NCBI GenBank assembly: GCA_902702965.1 | Contig: CACRXP010000433.1 | Span: forward strand, 465,824 to 529,823 | Reading direction: 5' to 3' | From: Spirometra erinaceieuropaei | Taxonomy: Eukaryota > Platyhelminthes > Cestoda > Diphyllobothriidea > Diphyllobothriidae | Length of the DNA: 64,000 nt | Shown here: piece by piece, positions 57,301-64,000 of the stretch | Position numbering within the stretch: position 1 is the stretch's first letter | Layout of the letters: each line of letters begins with the position of its first letter | The notes under the pieces: generated by a model | What the model was told of the DNA's origin: nothing | What the model saw: only the letters and a program-made list of their open reading frames with translations | The model's database searches: none | Translations under genes and position numbers: made by a program

Positions 57301-58269
57301 CTGCGGCTCCCGACAGAATCCACGAGGATCGCACTTGATTTGGATTGATTACTAATTCCAGAGTTCTGGAAAGTCGCTCTCGTTTGTCGCGGTCAAAACA
57401 TAACACGATGGAAAACATGTCATTATTCCATGACCGTCACAGCATCATAGATAAAGCGTGAGCCGAATCTCGTGAAATGTTGATCGGAGTTGAAAACATG
57501 CTGAAAATGTGGAGGAAATCAGACGGTTTTGCGAGTAAGAGCAAGAAAGACTACTATGCGCATTTCCGACTGGAATAAGAAAGTAAAATATTAAATTCCC
57601 CAATCCCACTTGCTCTGAAATCAAAAAACTGGCTTAAGTTGGTCTTCAGAATTTATAGGTAGGGAACACGATCTCATTACTCCGTGATGGAGTTAAGATG
57701 GGATTCCTCCTGGTCACCTGCGCCAAATTCACCGATAGTGCACGTTTTCCCCGTTAATATTCGATGCACTGTCATATTTTGTTCGAAAAGACTAGAGAGG
57801 ATTTGTGCTTTATTACAGTCCTTTTTAACATTCTTTATTTGAATTCTGTGTTTAAGGAATTCGAATAACCAGTACCATTTTGGGGATGACATGTGCTCGT
57901 ATGTATTCGTAAGGTCACCCAACTTTTTGAGGCGTCTTCCCTGAGAAGGTTTGCATTGTTCGTCATTTTATTATGAGCGCGTATCTGAAAGAATTTACGT
58001 GTATTGGGAGTCGACCAAAGAAGCCTTTGGATGCCTGGTAAAACAGTTCGAATTTTACTTGGTTTACCCAGTTTCTTGCCGGCCTTCAAATCCACGACTC
58101 TTTCCACACCGGATTTATCATTAATGAGGAATGCTCTAAGGTTCCGTGAGAATTAGTTCCCAAGAATCGGTTTCATTATCACTTCCTTCTCCCCTGAGCA
58201 ATTTGGCTGTTCGAGTCTGTCAGATATCTGGTGCTCAAAACAAATCTAACGGAAAATCTAACCTCTGGT
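57301..58269. other. No recognisable gene
   Basis: Short frames only. Confidence 0.35.
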
Positions 58270-58612
58270 GGAGGGGTGGTCGCCGACCGATTCTTCCGAA
58301 ATCATTCGTCCCGTTGTGCGTTACGGGCCCTCTCTCTCGATCCCAATCAGCAGCCGCACAGCGGCGCATGATATAGACAAAATTGCATTACCAACAAAGA
58401 GAAGGGAGACTGGAACGGCCATTTCTGGCCTATTACCCGTCGTCAGCCAGCCATTCCCAATCCTGAAGTGTGAAGCAGCTGGGGCTCAATCCCTCGACCT
58501 GCTAGTTAGAAGTCCAACGCTTCTAACCTCTAAGTCACGCACTCGTTGTCCTGAAATGGCCAGGAGTGACCATTCTAGTCTCCCTGATCTCTGTCAGTAA
58601 TAACATTCTGTT
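58270..58612 (-). repeat. Family B SINE, minus
   Basis: CGTCCCGTTGTGCGTTACGG, ATCAGCAGCCGCACAGCGG, ACAAAGAGAAGGGAGACTGG, reversed head GGCTCAATCCCTCGACC and TAACCTCTAAGTCACGC. A short sense-oriented piece (GGCCAGGAGTGACCATTC, CTGTCAGTAATAACATTCTG) at the end makes a partial inverted pair. Confidence 0.65.
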
Positions 58613-60711
58613 TAAATCAGACCTCATTCCATTCCTTGCTATTCTTCTGGTGCTGAAGAATGTGTAGACAATTTTTTCATGCTGTTTTTAAAGGGGCTTT
58701 TGACAACCAAGAGGGTATCATAGTCCGTGCAGAGTGTGACAGTCGGAGAAAGACACAACAGGGTTTTGCGTAAATGCGCAACAGAGGACTAACAAGTCTA
58801 AGTTCTGGGGAACTAGCAGCAATTACATCAAATACCATTGGTTACGGCATCCGAAATGACACCCGAGAATGCACCGCCAAACGCTCACTTTAAATAGAAA
58901 CCCAATATAACCTTTAAAGTGGTATCTCGGGATAAAAAAGATGCGACACAACTACCACAGTTTTCCAGAAATGATTTAACTGCTTGGCCTCTGATAAAAC
59001 CACACAAGCAAGGGTCGGTCAGGACCTTTACAGTCTTTTCATAAAGCGCTAAATGACACCGAGGAATTGAGCGATGCGTCGAAGTTCAAACCGCCTCTGT
59101 TTGTAGCCATGAATGGCGAAGGGCCTAAGGGGCGTACGACCTAGATCGTGGAGGGTTTTTCTGGGACATGGGCAACAATCAGATCTCATCTTGTCTTGAA
59201 ATCCTAAAAAACAAAACGACCTGCACGGAATTTTTTTATCACCGAGAATGCGGCAGTGGGTTCGAGAACGAAAAAAGCGACGCAGAAAGATATCTAAGGG
59301 CAGTGGACAGCCGAATTCGAAATTCGAGCGCTCTTTTTTCATGTGCACTTTTTGATTGCAGTGAGCATTTGACTGTCGATTTGGAACATAGCCATTTTTC
59401 TCTTCCCGAAATTGGAGCATTTGAAGGAAGCAGCATCTGGTAAGAAGATTACTCGAGCAGGTAGACTAATCAAAGCGGATAGACCGGAAATCCGCACTCG
59501 GTTGCGATCCAGATTCCGGTTGGGGAAGTGCCTCAAAGTCTTCGTTGGACACTCGGTATACAGCGTTCTCTCTCCTAGGATGAGATCACGCATGATCTAC
59601 TCCCAAATGTTGACATCTGAAACACAGGAAACTCTGAAAATTAAATGAGTGACTTCGTACAAAATGCGTCGTATATGCTTAAGGCGGGCAGTCGTCCCAG
59701 TTTTCTAATAAGAAACAGAGGAACTAATTCATTTTGAGCCAACTGTGAAAAGCTCATTTGTGTCAAAATGAATAGAGGAATAAGTGTTAAAATCTCTTCA
59801 GGAAGGAAAAAGTAGTCAGAGCAAGAGGATATGGCGACGTCGGTTTGCTGTCCGACTGACGATTAACGAAACGAAACTGCTTCTGCTGCTGGGGAACACA
59901 AGATCCTCTTATTTTTTTACTCTAGGCCGCAAAAGGAAACCTGTTTTTTGGCAGACGGCCGCATTCCTTCGATGCGAGAAGTAACAACGAATTTATTACG
60001 TTTGTGTTGGTGACAATCATGGTTACGAGAGCATTGCCTGGGGCGGACGTCATCTCCCCCTTAAATTCCCAAGGCAGTAAATTCGCCTCGCTACGTGACC
60101 AGATCTTCTCTCAGTGCGTTTTCTACTCAAGACTTTGGTCACATGTTGGCATCATCCAACCTTGTCTTCTTCCTTGTCTTACATTTATTCACACGACCCG
60201 TTTGCACCGGCAGTCTCCACTAACTCCGGTCAGCAGGCGCGCGCCAAAAAACGTGCCTTGGGGGCATCTGCGAGGAGGACGAAAGAGTACACTGTGTTCT
60301 TTTCGTTTTCAACCTCAAGGCGGGGCTGGTGTGCGTGCAGTTTGTGAGCATGTGAACGTCTAAAGAACTGTTAGGTGCAGGCCAAAGTCAAAGTAATCCG
60401 ACAAACATTGACGCCGCCCTTCCACCCTCCGTTGAGAGCAGGAGTCAGCTTCCTCAGAAGTACTTTTGCTGAGGACTTTTTGACGATTTGAGGTCCCCTC
60501 TAACAAACATAGCCTATTTTTCACTGGCAAAGGGGTACTCCCAGTGAGTAGTGGGTGGTTTGATGGGGAAGAAATGTGATAGAACATGCGTAACAAGGCG
60601 GACCTGTCTGCAGTCCAACACCCAAACACCCTGGTATATTGCGTAGAGGCCAGATCGTATGTGGTACGCGTCGGCGGTCTGAATAATTTCCCATACCACT
60701 GACAGAATGTT
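58613..60711. other. No supported gene
   Basis: A 123-codon minus frame (59049-59420) overlaps plus frames of 91 codons and less. None shows a domain I recognise. Small E-like words occur near 60655-60680. Confidence 0.3.
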
Positions 60712-60905
60712 GTTACAGACAAAGACAAGGGAGACTCGAGCGACTATTTCCGACTTATAAGCCGTCGTCAGCCAGCCATATCCAACCACGAAGAGTGGAA
60801 CACCTGGGGCTCGATCTCGCGACCTGTTAGTTGGAAGTCCAACGCCTCTAACCACTGGAATACGGACCCGTTGTCCTGTCGGTTTCGATTGGGAATGAAC
60901 AATGG
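60712..60905 (-). repeat. Family B SINE, minus arm of an inverted pair
   Basis: GACAAAGACAAGGGAGACTC, TAAGCCGTCGTCAGCCAGCC, reversed head GGCTCGATCTCGCGACC and TAACCACTGGAATACGGACC. The inverted partner starts about 55 bp downstream. Confidence 0.7.
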
Positions 60906-60961
60906 TCTACTTTGTCTTTTTGGGTAGTAAAATGCAGCCTATATCAACGATCGCACACTGC

Positions 60962-61238
60962 CGATCGCAACCGACAGAACAATGAGCCCGCGGCCCAGTG
61001 GTTAGAGCCGTCGGACTTCTAACCGACAGGTCGCGGGATCGGGTCTCAGGTGTTCCACACTTCGGGGTTGGGTATGACTGGCTGGCGACGGCTAATATAC
61101 CAGAAATGGCCATTCCAGTCCCCCTTGTCTTTGTCGGTAATAACATTGTGCCTATATCATGCGCCGCTGTGCGGCTGCTGGTTGAACTCAAGAGAGAGAG
61201 AGAGAGAAGGAGAGTCTGTAAGGCCCAACGGAACGATT
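60962..61238 (+). repeat. Family B SINE, plus, tRNA-Arg(TCT)-like head
   Basis: Head: GAGCCCGCGGCCCAGTGGTT (A box), CGTCGGACTTCTAACCGAC (anticodon arm with TCT at 61018-61020), CGCGGGATCGGGTCTC (B box region). Body: GGTTGGGTATGACTGGC, CTTGTCTTTGTCGGTAATAA, ATCATGCGCCGCTGTGCGGC, then a (GA)n run at about 61191-61207 and the tail. This is the most complete sense copy. The TCT anticodon arm suggests descent from tRNA-Arg. Confidence 0.7.
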
Positions 61239-61399
61239 GAGCGTCCCTGTACCACAGTTATGGCCACTTGTTGCCAGATTACAATATTACGCACGAAATC
61301 CTCAGTAGCGGGTGGCGTTCGTTTCAATTTTTTGTGTTAACTTCTATACGGAGTCTAGAAAAGTTTGCTCCGAAGGATTTTCTCCACATGTGTGCATTA

Positions 61400-61550
61400 C
61401 TTACCGAAGTAGAGCGTTGGACTTCTTGATACTCAATGACGATCGAACCCGAGTACGAGACTTTCCAGACTTGTTATTAGGCAGGACTGACTGATGACTG
61501 CTAATAACCCAGAAGACGCTGCCCTAGTCCCTCTCCTCCTTCTCGGCACT
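61400..61550 (+). repeat. Family B SINE, plus, diverged
   Basis: AGAGCGTTGGACTTCTTGAT, ACGATCGAACCCGAG (B-box-like), then ACTGCTAATAACCCAGAAGA. The A box is mostly lost. Confidence 0.5.
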
Positions 61551-61827
61551 CCTTCTACAGAGACGTATTTTCACAGGTAATAATTCAGAAGTTTCGGAGG
61601 TTTATTCCCGTCCTAATGTCGTCCTCAATCGATTGCGCACGAACCAAAGATCGGGAAGATCATGAGGTTTGAAGTTCCCTAATTTGGAGGACCGGAAGCT
61701 CACGCATTTGAATTTCTTTCATGCGTATAGCCGGGTTCTGCGGAAAGAACATCTTGGGTGTCACTACCACATCAAAACTATGATTGAACTTTACTTACAT
61801 TGGTTACGGGATGCAGGTTGCGCCTTT

Positions 61828-61978
61828 GGTGAAGGTAAGGCAGCCAATGACCAAAGACTCGGGGTTCGAATCCCATTTCTCCCAAAACCTGACGTCTGGT
61901 ATGGCTGGCTAACAACGGCTTACTAGGCAGAAGTGGTAATCCCAGTCTCTCTTTGGTCTCAGTTGGTATTCATTCTAG
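61828..61978 (+). repeat. Family B SINE, plus, diverged
   Basis: GGGGTTCGAATCCCATTTC (B box), GGTATGGCTGGCTAACAACG, CTTACTAGGCAGAAGTGG and GGTCTCAGTTGGTATTC. Truncated head. Confidence 0.5.
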
Positions 61979-63142
61979 GTCCAACACTGATCGTTATGCA
62001 ACTGCGCTTGACGGTTCCAAATTGAGGCGCAAGTAGCAAGGGAGCGAAAATTTCCCGTACTTGGTTAGATGAACGGTCTTTTAACAATAGTTTGGGTTTG
62101 GTTAAGAGTTAGTGTTGAAGTTATGTTTGGTAATGTACTTAAGATTCGAGTCTTGATTAGTGCTAGGACTAAGGTTGGAGTTACAGTTGAGGGATTTCAA
62201 GGGTTACGGGCTCGTTTCCGGCAGTTGATATCGCGACCGTCCGCATCCGACAGCCTTATCGTCGCAAACGACGGCATACACCGCGTGCCTCACGATGTAG
62301 CTGGGTGGATAGTGACTCGCGCTTGAATTTTAGTTTGCAGTGAACCAGAATTCCGCCCTCTCCTCCCTCGCCCACCTGATTCTGATGGCAGCACAATGTC
62401 AACATGACGAAAGGAAGGACTCGCGCGTAATGACTGGCACGACTGAACGGACCCGTCTACGCGGGCATTACACGTGCCGGGCACCACCACATGTGACAAA
62501 CTATCGTAAGGACGGCTGGGCTTCGATTTGGATGAGAATGGCATGAAGACTACATTGTGTAGGAGCCATTGCAGCTCTGCGAAAGACCGAGTCGTGCCAT
62601 CTTTTGCAACCTCCCAAGCCAGGACACTTGACTCTGTCTTGACAGGCTCAAGCGCGTCAGGTTTATTATGGGCAAGGAATGCGCCTGTGTGCGTAAGAAT
62701 GGATTCTCCAGTGTTAGCCTCACTTCCAATTTCCTCTCGCACCCACAATCTGACCGTTTGAGGCTAGTTGGTGATAAGACCGGGCGCAGCGGCCGATGCG
62801 GCGTTAATTTATACGTCTCAGATGTATCTCACACGTGCACAGCAGTAAAAATAGACTAGCGCGGACTTTGAAGCTCGAGATGCGCGTGCCGTGACCTAGT
62901 GTGATTCAATCTGCCTCCCCCCGTTAATCTCCTCCACCCATAAACTTGAGGTCAGGACTCTCTTACTATATATAAACGACGATATTTTTGTTGTGAGTGA
63001 ACGTTTTAAAAATGGACAGGAATTTTCCGAAGGCCCCTGAGCCTTGTAGCATGTGTGACTAGTTGGCAATTAATTTACGTGATCATTGGTATCTATACGA
63101 CTTAGTGTTCGGGAAATTCACAACTCTCTATTTCTCTTCGAG
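61979..63142. other. No supported gene; G/T-rich degenerate array and E fragment
   Basis: About 62087-62205 has GGTTAAGAGTTAG and GGACTAAGGTTGGAGTT-type words, a very degenerate TTAGGG-like array. About 62340-62490 is an E-like fragment (TCTCCTCCCTCGCCCACC). The 152-codon minus frame across 62290-62748 is repeat-derived. Confidence 0.35.
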
Positions 63143-63348
63143 GATGCTGTAAGGTGGAAAACAGCATTTTCCGAAATCTCCAATCTTGATCAATCAATAA
63201 GACGTCTGCAGGAGTCGCGGACACCAGCTATTACATCTCCGGGATCCATTTCACGCGACGTCTGTTCATCTGTTCCCCCAGAAACCTCCCCCCGACACGT
63301 GACGCTGCCCCCAAGACCGTCTTCCGTGCTTCGACCCGGCGCAACCAT
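63143..63348 (+). CDS. ASPP: ASPP-like protein, internal exon v (end of coiled coil, start of Pro-rich region)
   Basis: Acceptor CTCTATTTCTCTTCGAG ends at 63142; donor AT|GTAAGT at 63349. 68 codons plus two bases: phase 0 in, phase 2 out. The product begins DAVRWKTAFSEISNLDQSIR and RLQESR. The piece SEISNLDQSIRRL lines up with SEVAVMDKRVNEL near the end of the ASPP2 helical region (by memory). A Ser/Pro/Thr-rich stretch with LPPRPSS follows, as expected for the start of the Pro-rich region. Without splicing, the frame would read one Met and stop at TAA 63350-63352, so a short unspliced or alternative form ending here is possible. The strong donor and the missing ankyrin-SH3 part argue for splicing. 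Confidence 0.8.
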
Positions 63349-64000
63349 GTAAGTGTTGAAATTATGCAGCAAAAGAGTGCTTACTGTAAATAAAAGACGA
63401 CGGGCTCTCGAAGACGGGATTTAAAACAGAGCTGAGACTCGAGACTGGCCCTCAAATTCTGAATTCGGAACGGCACTGTGATATGTTCTCGAAACAGTCT
63501 ATTGATCAATCCTCGTATTCAATAGTACGAGTGACCCAGATCAAAAGTCGCTATGAATTAGAAGGTTGCAGGACTTGTTGGTGAACGATACGATGCCGAT
63601 AAACCGACGCACTAATAGCATTACTGCAACCAGACAGACTGACGCCATGAATCTCTGATGTTTAATGGTAGACGTTACCATGCCGACTTGGTTGTTTTTT
63701 AATCTCAATTAGTAGGCGTCCGCATTTGGTAATCGACCAAGGAAATGACACTCTCGACACCATTTTCCCCATGTTAATCTGCTTGGGCTGCATTTGTTCG
63801 GTTGACATTGAGTCATCTATCCCGAAAATCGTTCATTTGAGAGTATGCCCGTCTTTTTTTATTTGCCGCTTCCAGCCTATGCCATGGCATCGTAGCAGTA
63901 GAAAGCGTAATAATTTTGTATGTCTACTTAAATGCGATTTACCTATATTGGCATGCTACAAAATCTAGCCATAATGACGTATACGGCTAAGGTTCTGTGG
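63349..64000. other. ASPP: Start of the next intron
   Basis: Begins GTAAGTG. No further exon or ankyrin-repeat coding is seen before the window ends, so the intron probably continues beyond base 64000. Confidence 0.5.

Larger units (their letters stand above)
56373..63142 (+). other. ASPP: Intron of about 6.8 kb, phase 0
   Basis: Donor GTAATC; acceptor CTATTTCTCTTCGAG. Contains one C element and a cluster of B SINEs. I looked for a missing coiled-coil exon in phase 0-0 and found none I could support. Confidence 0.65.

Noticed and set aside
59049..59443. Nested gene on either strand
   Set aside because: Overlapping frames of 123 and 91 codons, but no domain, no codon pattern I can trust and no splice context.
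62290..62748. Minus-strand frame of 152 codons
   Set aside because: Overlaps a family E fragment and several frames on the other strand; no domain recognised.
1..64000. CRISPR array, bacterial operon or phage genes
   Set aside because: No regular repeat-spacer pattern, no dense same-strand coding and clear spliced exons: the window is eukaryotic.

Overview
This window looks like a piece of a repeat-rich metazoan nuclear genome. The mix of very long introns, tRNA-derived SINEs, fold-back DNA elements and hammerhead-ribozyme-bearing repeats fits a parasitic flatworm, most likely a tapeworm of the diphyllobothriidean type. The species call is inference from overall character, not from a marker gene.

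The only host gene I can support is on the + strand and spans most of the window. Five exons (6318-6892, 27878-28213, 44530-44653, 56185-56372, 63143-63348) have matching splice phases (1, 0, 0, 1, 0, then 2 at the last donor) and canonical AG/GT borders. Joined, they read as about 476 codons. They resemble the N-terminal half of an ASPP-family protein (apoptosis-stimulating of p53 proteins; ASPP1/2 = PPP1R13B/TP53BP2): a Ser/Pro/Gln-rich linker, then a segmented alpha-helical coiled coil, then the start of a Pro-rich region. The N-terminal RA/ubiquitin-like domain and the C-terminal ankyrin-SH3 module are not in the window. The gene therefore probably starts before base 1 and ends after base 64000.

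The four complete introns are about 21.0, 16.3, 11.5 and 6.8 kb and are filled with interspersed repeats. I name the families as follows. Family A: elements with an internal tRNA-like head. Family B: a tRNA-Arg(TCT)-like SINE, often in inverted pairs. Family C: large (about 0.9 kb) palindromic fold-back elements with long terminal inverted repeats. Family D: about 0.3 kb TIR elements with an internal degenerate TTAGGG-like array. Family E: a GC-rich repeat of about 0.45-0.55 kb. Family F: repeats that carry a hammerhead ribozyme.

Layout: 1-6317 upstream intron or flank with D, E and A copies; 6318-6892 exon; 6893-27877 intron with E, D, C, A and B copies and a ribozyme-bearing Penelope-like terminal sequence; 27878-28213 exon; 28214-44529 intron with tandem E, C and B copies; 44530-44653 exon; 44654-56184 intron with C, E, A and F copies and a retroelement remnant; 56185-56372 exon; 56373-63142 intron with C and B copies; 63143-63348 exon; then flank. 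The most interesting non-coding signal is a set of hammerhead-ribozyme motifs. Two 71-nt copies (26757-26827 minus, 53701-53771 plus) share the fold and show a compensatory base change in stem II, and their surroundings are arranged like permuted units of a tandem, circular-RNA-type (retrozyme-like) element.
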